Counted from the stretch's first letter, positions 1 through 7,792 are shown. The stretch is DNA of 64,000 nt from DASWNP01 sp036399175 (GCA_036399175.1 DASWNP010000040.1:96479-160478); one strand, 5' to 3'. Notes: a model not told the origin generated them from the sequence alone. Made by a program: numbers and translations.

Positions 1-171
1 CCCGGCGCGGACGTACTCTTCGTGAACCTCGCGCACGAGGTCGGGGTTCGTCAGATTCAGCTCGTCGTACGAGCGATTGATATAGATGCCCTTCTCATAG
101 AGCATCGTGCCCACCGCGCCATCAAAGACCGTGATGTGGTCGCTCTCTAAAAGATTTCTGAAGTTGTCCAT
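1..171 (-). CDS. Homocysteine S-methyltransferase domain protein, N-terminal part (cut by window edge)
   Basis: The 57 visible codons read leftward from ATG at 171. They contain DGAVGTMLYEKG followed by NRSYDELNLTNPDLV and VREVHEEY, the start of the homocysteine-binding barrel seen in MetH and in YitJ-type homocysteine methyltransferase/methylene-THF reductase fusions. The family moves a methyl group to homocysteine to make methionine. The rest of the gene lies outside the window, so full MetH and the YitJ-type fusion cannot be told apart. The SAM-II-type leader upstream independently supports a methionine-cycle role. No strong Shine-Dalgarno is visible before the ATG. Confidence 0.85.
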   Translation of the reverse strand, partial: MDNFRNLLESDHITVFDGAVGTMLYEKGIYINRSYDELNLTNPDLVREVHEEYVRAG

Positions 172-176
172 AAATA

Positions 177-260
177 AGCTGTCAGCCGTCAGCAATCAGC
201 TATCAGCCGAGCCGGTCGTTGTTTTCCGGCTGAATGCTGATTGCTGATTGCTGAAAGCTT
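177..260. repeat. Heptad inverted repeat, (A/G)TCAGC(A/C) family
   Basis: The left arm is a run of GTCAGCA/ATCAGCT-like 7-mers and the right arm its reverse complement (GCTGATT units), around a short centre. It lies in the leader between the terminator hairpin and the methyltransferase start codon. Confidence 0.85.
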
Positions 261-294
261 GAAAAACAAAATCCCGCGCTAAACAACGCGGGAC
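261..294 (-). terminator. Intrinsic terminator in the SAM-II leader
   Basis: On the minus strand an 8-bp stem (GTCCCGCG / CGCGGGAT, one G-U pair) with an 8-nt loop is followed by TTTGTTTTT. It sits between the riboswitch aptamer (334-386) and the start codon at 171, where a transcription-attenuating expression platform would be expected. Whether the aptamer controls its folding is inference. Confidence 0.75.
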
Positions 295-333
295 TTCAAA
301 GCGAGCCAGAAGTTTTTGGCGTTTGACGACGCC

Positions 334-386
334 GAGCTGTTTAGCTGTTTATTTTGCGTGGCCGCAAGTCGCCTTAACTCACCACG
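334..386 (-). promoter_or_regulatory. SAM-II riboswitch (S-adenosylmethionine aptamer)
   Basis: Read on the minus strand, the segment has a 5-bp stem CGTGG / CCACG enclosing TGAGTTAAGG and CTTGC. The 3' strand is followed by AATAAACAGCTAAACAGC. This order matches the SAM-II pseudoknot as I know it from the Sargasso Sea metX aptamer: stem, TGATTTAA-like and TTGCA-like loop, then ATAAA..AGCTAAA. The position just after a promoter and ahead of a homocysteine methyltransferase gene agrees with a methionine-pathway switch. I could not run a covariance model. Confidence 0.85.
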
Positions 387-402
387 TTTTTCCTGACAGC
401 CG

Positions 403-432
403 CTTATACGCCTGCGGGCGCGGCTCTGTCAA
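403..432 (-). promoter_or_regulatory. Sigma-70-type promoter for the SAM-II leader
   Basis: The minus strand carries TTGACA (427-432), an 18-nt spacer and TATAAG (403-408). A start about 7 nt further on would put the 5' end roughly 10 nt before the first stem of the aptamer. Confidence 0.75.
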
Positions 433-446
433 GCAGACAGAGTCAA

Positions 447-540
447 GCGGTCAGCAATCAGCGGTCAGCAATCAGCCAGAGAATAAGAAGCGGATTGGCT
501 GATTGCTGACCGCTGATTGCTGATTGCTGATTGCTGATTA
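447..540. repeat. Heptad inverted repeat, (A/G)TCAGC(A/G) family
   Basis: Left arm of GTCAGCA/ATCAGCG 7-mers and right arm of GCTGATT units, in the divergent region between the SAM-II promoter and the S9 peptidase gene. Same family as 177-260. Confidence 0.85.
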
Positions 541-669
541 CTTTGCCGCTCGCACCGAAATTTGATTTTGCTGTAAGATACGAAGTGAGACGCCATCAAC
601 TTTCTATCCGAATCGAAGGTCTTAGACGAGCCCGTTCGCTCAAGTAAACCGATAGGAGAATCCTCTTTC

Positions 670-2889
670 GTGAGACATCGACATCTTCTTTCCGCCCTTG
701 TTCTCTTGCTCATCCTCTCCGCCTCGTCCGCAAATGCGCAGAATAAGCTTCTGACCATCGACGACATCTACGACCCCGAGCGGAAGGTCGCCTTCGACGG
801 CGAGCCCGTCTCGAACCTGCGCTGGCTGAACGACGGCGCTCACTACCTGCAACCCGTCAAGGCCGACGAAGCCAAAGGCGCTGCGCGCATCCTGCGTGTC
901 AACGCCGCGAGCGGAGCTTCCGCGCCCTTCTACGACGCCGCGCGGATGGAGCGTGCGCTCGCCGCGCTCCCCGGCATGAAGGCGGAAGACGCGCGCCGTC
1001 TCGCACGTCTCGACGATTATCTGCTGAACCCGGCGCAGACCGCCGCGCTCGTCAATCACGCGAACGACCTCTACTTCTATTCCTTCGACACCGGACGCGC
1101 CCTGCGCCTGACGAACAACGCGGACGACGAAGAGGTCGGCGAAGAGTTCAGCCCCGACGGACGTTTCGTCAGCTTCGTTCGCAACAGCAATCTATACGTC
1201 CTCGACCTTGAAACCGGGCGCGAACGCGCGCTCACTGCCGACGGAAATCCGAAACTCCTTAACGGGCGGCTCGACTGGATTTATCAGGAAGAGGTCTACG
1301 GGCGCGGCAACTTCAAAGGCTACTGGTGGAGTCCCGACTCGAAGAGAATCGTCTACCTGAAAATCGACGAGTCGCCGGTCAAAGAGTTTACGGTCGTCAA
1401 CCATCTTCCGAGCACACAGGAGCTTGAGGTGACGCCTTATCCGAAGGCGGGCGACCCGAACCCGAAAGTCCGCCTCGGCATCGTCGAGGCTGCGGGCGGC
1501 GAGACGCGCTTCGTCGATACCTCGAAATACTCGGACACTGACTTTCTCATCGTCCGCGTCGGCTGGACGCCCGACAGCCGGAGAGTCGTCTACCAGTTGC
1601 AAGACCGCGAGCAGACTTTCCTCGACCTCAACGCGGCCTCGCCCGCCGACGGCAAATCCACGACCATCCTGCGCGATACCTCGAAAGCCTGGATTGAAGC
1701 CGTCGATAACAACCCGACCTGGCTCGCCGACGGCTCTTTCCTCTGGCTCACAGACCGCACAGGCCGCCGGCATCTCTATCACTACGCGGCGGACGGCAAG
1801 CTGATTCGACAGGTGACCGAAGGCGCCTGGGAGATACGCACACTCGAAGGAGTCGATAGGGCGAGAGGCTTCGCATATTTCATCGCCAGCGAGCAGAGCC
1901 CCATTGCCGAGCACTTCTACCGCATACGTCTCGACGGCACAGGTCTTAAACGCCTGACGCCGGCCGAAGGCCATCACAAAGTCTCCTTAAGCCCGAACGG
2001 TAATCATTTCATCGACTACTGGAGCGACATCAACACGCCGACTCAGGCGCGTCTCTACACGACCGAAGGCTCGCTCGTTCGCACGATTGACGAGAACCGC
2101 GTCGATGCTCTCAAGCAGTATCGTCTCGGCCAGACCGAGTTTCTACAGGTCAAAACGCGCGACGGCTTCACGATGGAAGCGATGATGATTCGCCCGCCCG
2201 ACTTCGACCCGCGTAAAAAATATCCGGTGATGAGCTTCACCTACGGCGGCCCGCAGGCGCAGCAGGTGCGTAATCGCTGGGGCAGCGTCACCTACATGTG
2301 GCATCAGATGCTCGCGCAGAAGGGCTACATCATCTGGATTTGCGACAACCGCACGGCCAGCAACAAAGGCGTCGAGACGGCCTGGCCGCTCTACGGCAAC
2401 TTCGGCGAGCTTGAATTGCGCGACCTCGAAGACGGCATCAGTTGGCTCAAGAGCCAGCCCTACGTGGACGGCGCGCGCATCGGCATCTGGGGCTGGAGCT
2501 TCGGCGGCTACGTGACCGCCTACGCCCTCACTCACAGCAAAACTTTCAAGCTCGGCATCGCCGGTGCGCCCGTCACCGACTGGCGTCTCTACGACAGCAT
2601 CTACACCGAGCGTTTTATGAAGACGCCGCAGCGCAACCCCGAAGGTTACGACCGCAGCTCCGTCATCAAAGCCGCCTCGAATCTGCACGGCAAGCTCCTG
2701 CTCATTCACGGCACAATCGACGACAACGTCCACATGCAAAACACCATCAAGCTCGCCTACGAGCTACAAAAGGCCGGAAAGCAGTTCCAACTGATGACCT
2801 ACGCCACACAGCGTCACGGCTTCCGCGACCCCCTCCTCATCAAACACATGCGGACGCTGATGACCGACTTCATCACGGCGAACCTGTAG
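670..2889 (+). CDS. S9 family dipeptidyl peptidase IV-like secreted serine peptidase
   Basis: A 739-residue protein that probably removes N-terminal dipeptides from peptides in the periplasm. It starts at GTG 670 behind AGGAG and has a signal peptide (HLLSALVLLLILSASS, cleavage near ANAQ). A beta-propeller occupies about residues 30-480. It holds the double Glu of DWIYQEEVYGR (E207, E208), which binds the substrate amino terminus in DPP-IV. The C-terminal alpha/beta-hydrolase has GWSFGG (S610), HGTIDDN (D685) and RHGF (H716), so the triad is complete. The length is normal for DPP-IV. It is a single gene, convergent with mutM across an inverted repeat. Activity is inferred from family; other S9B peptidases are the alternative. 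Confidence 0.92.
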   Translation: MRHRHLLSALVLLLILSASSANAQNKLLTIDDIYDPERKVAFDGEPVSNLRWLNDGAHYLQPVKADEAKGAARILRVNAASGASAPFYDAARMERALAALPGMKAEDARRLARLDDYLLNPAQTAALVNHANDLYFYSFDTGRALRLTNNADDEEVGEEFSPDGRFVSFVRNSNLYVLDLETGRERALTADGNPKLLNGRLDWIYQEEVYGRGNFKGYWWSPDSKRIVYLKIDESPVKEFTVVNHLPSTQELEVTPYPKAGDPNPKVRLGIVEAAGGETRFVDTSKYSDTDFLIVRVGWTPDSRRVVYQLQDREQTFLDLNAASPADGKSTTILRDTSKAWIEAVDNNPTWLADGSFLWLTDRTGRRHLYHYAADGKLIRQVTEGAWEIRTLEGVDRARGFAYFIASEQSPIAEHFYRIRLDGTGLKRLTPAEGHHKVSLSPNGNHFIDYWSDINTPTQARLYTTEGSLVRTIDENRVDALKQYRLGQTEFLQVKTRDGFTMEAMMIRPPDFDPRKKYPVMSFTYGGPQAQQVRNRWGSVTYMWHQMLAQKGYIIWICDNRTASNKGVETAWPLYGNFGELELRDLEDGISWLKSQPYVDGARIGIWGWSFGGYVTAYALTHSKTFKLGIAGAPVTDWRLYDSIYTERFMKTPQRNPEGYDRSSVIKAASNLHGKLLLIHGTIDDNVHMQNTIKLAYELQKAGKQFQLMTYATQRHGFRDPLLIKHMRTLMTDFITANL

Positions 2890-2892
2890 GTT

Positions 2893-2976
2893 CGGACGAT
2901 GGACGATAGACCATCGACGATGGACGACTGAAAGAGACGGATTGGCTATCGTCTATGGTCTATCGTCCATCGTCCG
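2893..2976. repeat. Heptad inverted repeat, GATGGAC family
   Basis: Units GATGGAC, GATAGAC and CATCGAC in the left arm are mirrored by TATCGTC/CATCGTC in the right arm. The array fills the gap between the convergent S9 peptidase and mutM genes. It has no T-tract, so it is not a standard terminator. Confidence 0.85.
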
Positions 2977-2977
2977 G

Positions 2978-3811
2978 CTATCTCTTCTGGCATCGAGGGC
3001 AGAAGTAGGTCGAGCGCCCGGCGTGGGCGACGCGGCGAATCGGTGCGCGGCAGGTGGGGCAGGGCTCGTCTTCGCGGTCGTAGACGCGCCAGCCTCCCTG
3101 GTAGCCGCCGCTGTAGTAGCTGCCGTCGATGTCTTCCGGGTTGACGTTGAGCGTCGAGCCGTGCGCGATGGCTTCGCGGAGCACGTCGAGGATGGCGCGG
3201 TGGAGGCGCGGGATGCGGCGGCGTGAAAAGTCGGCGGCGACGTGGAAGGGATTGGCGCGGGCGAGGAACATTGCTTCGGCTGCGTAGATGTTTCCGAGGC
3301 CGGTCACTTTCGTCTGGTCGAGAAGCGTTTCCTTGAGAGTGCGTCGAGAGCGCGAGAGCGCGCTCGAAAGATAGTGCGGCGTAAACTCTGCGGAGAAGGG
3401 TTCGGGCGCAAGTCGTCGCAGCTCTTTCGCCTGGTTGAGCGCGTCCGTCCCGACGAGCTTCATCATGCCGAAGTGTCTCTGGTCGGAGAAGACGAGGCGG
3501 CGCGATTCGTCGAGATGAAAGACGGCGTGCGAGTGTTTCGGAAGCGGCGCATCGAAGGGTAGCAGCAGAAATCTGCCTGTCATCCGCAGGTGAACGACGA
3601 GCACGAGCCCGCCCTCAAGCTCGAAGAGAATGTGCTTGCCCCGACGCCCGACACGCTCAATCGACGCACCCCGCAGCATCCTCGCAAAATCTTCCGGCGC
3701 GCTCTCCGGCGCGAGCCCCGCACGCAAAAGCTCCGCCGCCACGATACGCCGCCCCGCCACGAGTTTATCCAACGCACGCGCCACCAACTCGACTTCAGGA
3801 AGCTCAGGCAT
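2978..3811 (-). CDS. mutM: Formamidopyrimidine-DNA glycosylase (Fpg/MutM)
   Basis: This enzyme removes 8-oxoguanine and formamidopyrimidines and cuts the abasic strand. The start is set at 3811 rather than the longer frame because the mature enzyme must begin with P-E-L-P-E: Pro2 is the Schiff-base nucleophile and Glu3 is catalytic. The 277-residue length fits the family. The C-terminus has the zinc finger CPTCRAP...FCPRC, and the helix-two-turn-helix segment includes LGNIYAAEAMF. The gene lies downstream of the sugar-phosphate genes on the same strand, separated by an inverted repeat. Confidence 0.95.
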   Translation of the reverse strand: MPELPEVELVARALDKLVAGRRIVAAELLRAGLAPESAPEDFARMLRGASIERVGRRGKHILFELEGGLVLVVHLRMTGRFLLLPFDAPLPKHSHAVFHLDESRRLVFSDQRHFGMMKLVGTDALNQAKELRRLAPEPFSAEFTPHYLSSALSRSRRTLKETLLDQTKVTGLGNIYAAEAMFLARANPFHVAADFSRRRIPRLHRAILDVLREAIAHGSTLNVNPEDIDGSYYSGGYQGGWRVYDREDEPCPTCRAPIRRVAHAGRSTYFCPRCQKR

Positions 3812-3816
3812 AAAAC

Positions 3817-3906
3817 AAAGGGCGAAGGTCAAAAGGTAAAAGGCAAAGGTGAAAAGAATCGACTCCCGGCGTCACTTTTGCCTTTTGCATTTTACCTTTT
3901 GCCTTT
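3817..3906. repeat. Inverted repeat, AAAAGG(T/C) family
   Basis: A purine-rich left arm (AAAAGGT, AAAAGGC units) and a pyrimidine right arm (CCTTTTG units) flank a GACTCCCGGCGTC centre. It lies between the phosphomutase stop and mutM. Confidence 0.8.
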
Positions 3907-5434
3907 ACGAAGTGGCTGCTTTCGCCGCTCCGTGTTCGAGCAGCATGTTCATCTTGGCGATGGAGGTGGCTTCGGCGTAGATACGAAGGACGGGCTCTGT
4001 GCCGGATTGACGGAAGAGGAGCCATGATTCGTCGTCGAAGAGAAGTTTCGTGCCGTCGAGTTTTTCTACATCGCGGACACTGATGCCGCCGACTTCGGCG
4101 GGCGGGTCGGAGGCAAGCTGTGCGACGAGGGAGAGGCCGCTTGCGACAGGCATGTGCAGGTCGCGCCGCCCGAAATAGAATTCGCCGAACTCGCGGTGCA
4201 TCTCTTTGACCATCTCGGTCGGCGTCTGGCCTGATGCGACGACGGCTTCGAGCAGGAGCAGTGAATTGAGGATGCCGTCGCGCTCGGGGATGTGTCCCTG
4301 AACGCCGATGCCGCCCGATTCTTCCGCGCCGAGCAGAATCTTTTCTCTCAGCATGAGGTCGGCGATGTACTTGAAGCCGATGGGCGTTTCGTAGAGCGTG
4401 AGACTGTGCGCGGCGGCGATGCGCTTGAGGAGAACCGACTGCGAGAAGGTGCGGACGACGCCGCCCGTCATCCCGCGACGACGCGCCAGATGCAGCAGGA
4501 TGAGCGGAACGACTTCGTGCATCGTCATCGTCTCGCCCGCTTCGTTGACCGCTCCGACTCTATCTGCATCTCCATCAGTTGCCAGACCCAGAAGCGCGCC
4601 GGTCTCGCTGACGCGCGCCTTCAAGGGCGCGAGGTTGCGGTCAATCGGCTCGGGCGCGACGCCGCCGAAGAGCGTATCGCGCTCGGCGCGAATCGTCTCG
4701 GCTTCGAGCGCCCCGCCTTTGAGGAAGCTTTCGACCCAACGCGCGCCCGTGCCGTGCATCGGGTCGATGACGACGCGCGCACGCGTCGCTCGCAGCCTCT
4801 CCAAATCGACGTAAGCGGCAATCTGCGCGCGGTAGCTCTCGACGGACGAGCGGAGAGCTTCGGCTTGTGCTCCCGTCGTTAATTGTCCTCGTCGAGGCGG
4901 CGTCTCATCGACGAGCGATTCGACGGCGACGGTCATCTCGGGCGTGGCGCTGCCGCCGAAAGGGGCTTTGATTTTGAAGCCGTTGAAGAGCGGCGGATTG
5001 TGCGAGGCGGTGATGACTACGCCGCCCGACGCGCTTTGTTCTCTGACAGCCCATGAGACGAGCGGCGTGGGCACATCGCCGTCGAAGAGAGAGATGTCGA
5101 ACTGATTCCCGGCGAGGATTTCTGCCGCGCGCAGGGCGAACTGCTCGGAGAGAAAGCGTCGGTCGTAGCCGACGACGACTGAGGGTGCGCGCCGTTTGTA
5201 GCTGGCTGTTTCCTGAGATAGATGCTGGCGAGAGTCCGCGTCGTGGCGAGTCGCCGAAGAGGTGCGGCGGGTCTCTTCGTCGCGCGTCGCTTCGTCGCGT
5301 CGCTGGAGAAGGTAATCGGCATAGGCTTGCGCGACGCGTTCGACGTTGGCGAAGGTGAACTCGTTGGCGATGAGTGCGCGCCAGCCGTCGGTTCCGAAGC
5401 GAATGGGGGAAAGCTCAGGACGCTTGCGGCTCAC
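3905..5434 (-). CDS. Phosphoglucomutase/phosphomannomutase family protein
   Basis: A 509-residue alpha-D-phosphohexomutase that interconverts hexose 1- and 6-phosphates through a phosphoserine. It begins with RFGTDGWRA, carries the active-site loop VITASHNPP, the metal-binding DGDADR and the C-terminal phosphate-binding RQSGTEP. Its start codon overlaps the stop of the upstream nucleotidyltransferase by 4 nt (ATGA), so the two are translationally coupled and probably make and activate a sugar phosphate, likely mannose. About residues 47-80 form an Arg/Asp/Glu-rich insertion (RDEATRDEETRRTSSA) between conserved segments. Substrate preference cannot be read from sequence. Confidence 0.9.
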   Translation of the reverse strand: MSRKRPELSPIRFGTDGWRALIANEFTFANVERVAQAYADYLLQRRDEATRDEETRRTSSATRHDADSRQHLSQETASYKRRAPSVVVGYDRRFLSEQFALRAAEILAGNQFDISLFDGDVPTPLVSWAVREQSASGGVVITASHNPPLFNGFKIKAPFGGSATPEMTVAVESLVDETPPRRGQLTTGAQAEALRSSVESYRAQIAAYVDLERLRATRARVVIDPMHGTGARWVESFLKGGALEAETIRAERDTLFGGVAPEPIDRNLAPLKARVSETGALLGLATDGDADRVGAVNEAGETMTMHEVVPLILLHLARRRGMTGGVVRTFSQSVLLKRIAAAHSLTLYETPIGFKYIADLMLREKILLGAEESGGIGVQGHIPERDGILNSLLLLEAVVASGQTPTEMVKEMHREFGEFYFGRRDLHMPVASGLSLVAQLASDPPAEVGGISVRDVEKLDGTKLLFDDESWLLFRQSGTEPVLRIYAEATSIAKMNMLLEHGAAKAATS

Positions 5435-6477
5435 AGCGCGCCTCCGGTCTGCGTGTAGTCGGTGATGGAAGATTTATCGCCGAGGACTGCGCCCGCGCCG
5501 ACCTGCGCCGAGCGCCCGACGTGACAGCCGCGACCGACGATTGCGTTCGATACCTGCGCGCCCGAGCCGACGCGCGTGTGCGACCAGATGACCGAGTTTT
5601 CCACGCGCGCACGCTCTTCGATGTAGCAGCCCTGCCCGAGCACGGAGTTGATAATCTGCGCGCCGGGCTTGACGGTGCAATCGTCGCCGATGATGGACGA
5701 GTCGTCGATTTCGGCGGCGGTCGCGGAGTCGAACGCGCCGCGCCGCTCCGTGAGTTGGACGCGGCTGACGCGGTTCTGAAGCAAATCCTGATGAGCTTGC
5801 AGGTAGCGGACGGGCGTGCCGATGTCTATCCAGTAGGTTTTCTCTGGGATGTGCGCGTAGAACTTTTCGCCGCGCCGCAGGAGATCCGGGAAGAGGCCGT
5901 ACTCGAAGGAGTAGTTCTCGCCGGCAGGAATGAAGTCGAGGACGTGCGGCTCAAGGATGTATGTCCCGGCGTTGATGGTGTTGACGCTGATTTCGTCGGC
6001 CTTCGGTTTCTCAAGAAAGCGGCGGACGCGCCCGTCCGCTTCGGTCTCGACCAGACCGTAAGAGCTTGGATTCTCGACCGGCGTCAGGACGATTGTCGCC
6101 GCCGCCTTCCGCTCGTCGTGCTCGCGGATGACGCGCTCGAGGTCGAGGTCTGTGAGGATGTCGCCGTTGAAGACGACCGTCGGCTCGCGTATCAACTCTT
6201 CGGCGAACTTGTAAGCGCCGGCCGTGCCCATCGGCTGCGGCTCGGTCGTGTAGTTTATCTTGACGCCGTAGTCAGAGCCGTCGCCGAGCTGCTGCTCGAT
6301 TTTCGAGGGCTGGTAGGAGAGTGAAAGCGTGATGTCTTTGATACCGGCGCGGCGCAGCGTGTCAATCTGGTAGAGCAGGAAGGGACGGTTGCAAATCGGG
6401 ACGATGGGCTTCGGAGTGTAGACCGTCAGCGGTCGCAGCCGCGTCCCCTTGCCCCCTGCGAGAATTAGTGCCTGCAT
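5431..6477 (-). CDS. Sugar-phosphate nucleotidyltransferase with left-handed beta-helix (mannose-1-P guanylyltransferase-like)
   Basis: A 348-residue enzyme that should couple a nucleoside triphosphate to a sugar 1-phosphate. The N-terminal Rossmann domain carries LAGGKGTRLRPLT (about residues 6-18) and FNGDILTDLD. About residues 245-340 are hexapeptide-repeat beta-helix (GDDCTVKPGAQI, GRGCHVGRSAQVG). This arrangement is typical of GDP-mannose pyrophosphorylase-like proteins. It is the first gene of a two-gene operon with the phosphohexomutase, which fits GDP-mannose supply for glycan synthesis. UDP-glucose or N-acetylglucosamine 1-phosphate as substrate is not excluded. Confidence 0.88.
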   Translation of the reverse strand: MQALILAGGKGTRLRPLTVYTPKPIVPICNRPFLLYQIDTLRRAGIKDITLSLSYQPSKIEQQLGDGSDYGVKINYTTEPQPMGTAGAYKFAEELIREPTVVFNGDILTDLDLERVIREHDERKAAATIVLTPVENPSSYGLVETEADGRVRRFLEKPKADEISVNTINAGTYILEPHVLDFIPAGENYSFEYGLFPDLLRRGEKFYAHIPEKTYWIDIGTPVRYLQAHQDLLQNRVSRVQLTERRGAFDSATAAEIDDSSIIGDDCTVKPGAQIINSVLGQGCYIEERARVENSVIWSHTRVGSGAQVSNAIVGRGCHVGRSAQVGAGAVLGDKSSITDYTQTGGAL

Positions 6478-6527
6478 TTTTTTAAAGAATCAGTTAAGAG
6501 ATTATTTCAAGCTGAAAAGCGACGGGG

Positions 6528-6556
6528 AGTCTAACACCCGCGCGGGCGAGTTTCAA
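6528..6556 (-). promoter_or_regulatory. Predicted promoter of the nucleotidyltransferase/phosphomutase operon
   Basis: The minus strand has TTGAAA (6551-6556), a 17-nt spacer and TAGACT (6528-6533), about 50 nt before the start codon at 6477. Confidence 0.55.
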
Positions 6557-6603
6557 TTCCATGCTTCGTCGGCGTTTCAAAATCGAATTTCGACCGAAGG
6601 ACG

Positions 6604-6632
6604 TTGACTTATCTCGTGATTTAAAATAGAAA
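6604..6632 (+). promoter_or_regulatory. Possible promoter of the DUF4231-like gene
   Basis: TTGACT at 6604-6609 with a 17-nt spacer to TAGAAA (6627-6632), about 80 nt before the GTG start. The -10 box is weak, so the call is tentative. Confidence 0.35.
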
Positions 6633-6714
6633 GACATCTGCCCGCAAACGTCTGTGTTGCAATCCAATTTTTAATTTGTCAATTTCGGTCAGAAGCTTCT
6701 CCAAGGAGTAACAA

Positions 6715-7407
6715 GTGTCCCAAGTCGGCTCTCACCACAGCGCCTCTTTCCGCACCGGGCTCAACGAAGACCTCGGCGCAATCATCGAATCGAAGGAACT
6801 CGGACTCTCGAACCTGCAAAAGGGTTATCTGCGCCTGCGCTGGCTCGAACAGGTCGTGCGCACCGAGCGCGAGCTTACGCGCTCGACGCGCCGCCAGCGC
6901 ATCCTGCGCATGGCGACCGTCGTCGGCTCAATCACGCTGCTGATGCTCGTCAGTCTCAATCTCGCGGGCGAAAAACTGGCGGGCGTCGCTCGCTACGTGC
7001 CCTTCTTCTCCATCTTCTTCAGCCTCGTGGTCTGTTCGAGCGTCGCCGTCGAGCATTTCTTCAACTACGAGGAACGCTCTCGAAAGGCCGAGCGACTCGT
7101 CGAGCGTCTGAAGACCGAAGGATGGCGCTTCCTACAGATGAGCGGAGCTTACCAGTCTTACGCGAATCATTCGGAGGCGTTCGCCACTTTCGCCAACCAG
7201 GTTGAATCGCTGACGCAGAGCCAGGTCGAGGTCTACAGTCTCGACATGGTGCGCGGGCGGAAGGTGGAGGCGCAAGCTTCGGCGGAGGAAGAGAGCCCAA
7301 AAAAGTCCGAACAGCTCTCCCAGAGGGAGAGCGGCCACCTCATCGAAACATCGCCGTCAGTGCCGAACGTAGTTACGCGCCATCTGAATCAACACCGGAT
7401 TCAGTAG
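6715..7407 (+). CDS. DUF4231/SLATT-like two-helix membrane protein (frame-0 product)
   Basis: A 230-residue protein starting at GTG 6715 with AAGGAG six nucleotides upstream. A basic helical segment (RWLEQVVRTERELTR) precedes two membrane helices at about residues 64-82 and 90-108, then a charged helix and GAYQSYANHSEAFATFANQVE. This layout resembles DUF4231, which is related to SLATT domains of proposed pore-forming effectors; the match is by eye. The last 33 residues after K197 are Ser/Gln-rich and lack pattern. An A AAA AAG heptamer lies in frame at codons 195-197, and the -1 frame from there is open to 7691. This stop may therefore give the shorter of two products. Confidence 0.8.
   Translation: MSQVGSHHSASFRTGLNEDLGAIIESKELGLSNLQKGYLRLRWLEQVVRTERELTRSTRRQRILRMATVVGSITLLMLVSLNLAGEKLAGVARYVPFFSIFFSLVVCSSVAVEHFFNYEERSRKAERLVERLKTEGWRFLQMSGAYQSYANHSEAFATFANQVESLTQSQVEVYSLDMVRGRKVEAQASAEEESPKKSEQLSQRESGHLIETSPSVPNVVTRHLNQHRIQ
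7284..7332 (+). promoter_or_regulatory. Predicted dnaX-type -1 ribosomal frameshift signal
   Basis: Three elements occur in the order and spacing of the E. coli dnaX signal. A Shine-Dalgarno-like GGAGGA (7284-7289) lies 9 nt before the heptamer A AAA AAG (7299-7305), which is phased with frame 0 (CCA AAA AAG). An 8-nt spacer leads to a perfect 8-bp hairpin GCTCTCCC-AGA-GGGAGAGC (7314-7332). A slip of one base moves the ribosome into a frame open to 7691. The signal is seen directly; frameshifting itself is inference. A 1-nt indel error in the A6 run is the main alternative. Confidence 0.7.
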
Positions 7408-7691
7408 CGCACCTCGCCTCAGCCGTCATCTGGGAGACGCTGCTGCGGCGCGAGCCGGCGCTCGCGCACCTGGAAGGCGAGGTCAAGGCCGTCAGAGACG
7501 ACGGCGGTGCCTCCTTCTGCGCCAACAAAGTTTGGTACATCTGGGTCGAGCCGCAGCTCAAGCAGCTCGTCGGGCGCGACGCCCAGCGACAGGACGCGCT
7601 TCTGCGCTCGACCGAAGCCTACGCCCTCGCACGCGAAACCCTCTACCGACTCCTGCCCAACTGCCGCAACTGCATCTGCGTGCCCTGGTAG
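7305..7691 (+). CDS. -1 frame C-terminal extension of the DUF4231-like protein (no start codon of its own)
   Basis: This 128-codon segment continues in the -1 frame from the slippery site and ends at TAG 7689-7691. No ATG, GTG or TTG occurs in frame before a GTG three codons from the stop, so it cannot easily be a separate gene. From about 7425 its codon use is typical of the genes here (GC-rich third positions). It encodes an ordinary-looking helical sequence with WETLLRREPALAHLEGEV, FCANKVWYIWVEPQLK and the Cys-rich end CRNCICVPW. With residues 1-197 from frame 0 the fused product would be 325 residues. I do not recognise the domain. The Cys cluster could bind metal, which is speculation. 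Confidence 0.6.
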   Translation, partial: VRTALPEGERPPHRNIAVSAERSYAPSESTPDSVAHLASAVIWETLLRREPALAHLEGEVKAVRDDGGASFCANKVWYIWVEPQLKQLVGRDAQRQDALLRSTEAYALARETLYRLLPNCRNCICVPW

Positions 7692-7693
7692 AA

Positions 7694-7792
7694 AAGCAAG
7701 TAGGAAGTAGGAAGGCGGAAGGCGGAAAGCTAGCCACTCAACCTTGAACGGCTCTCTTTCATCCTTCCGCCTTCCTACTTCCTACTTGCTCT
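7694..7792. repeat. Heptad inverted repeat, AAGTAGG/AAGGCGG family
   Basis: Units AAGTAGG and AAGGCGG in the left arm and CCTTCCG/CCTACTT in the right arm. The right arm spans the stop codon of the minus-strand sulfatase-like gene and encodes its last residues (HKSK). A second copy of this family is at 52394-52496. Confidence 0.85.

Noticed and set aside
2893..2976. Inverted repeats between convergent genes as ordinary intrinsic terminators
   Set aside because: They are long, AT-richer than expected, lack T-tracts and also occur between co-directional genes of one operon such as etfB-etfA. An effect on RNA ends is possible but they are not typical terminators.
5374..6324. 316-codon open frame on the plus strand opposite the nucleotidyltransferase
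   Set aside because: The opposite strand has unmistakable LAGGKGTRLRPLT and beta-helix repeats; this frame has no motif.
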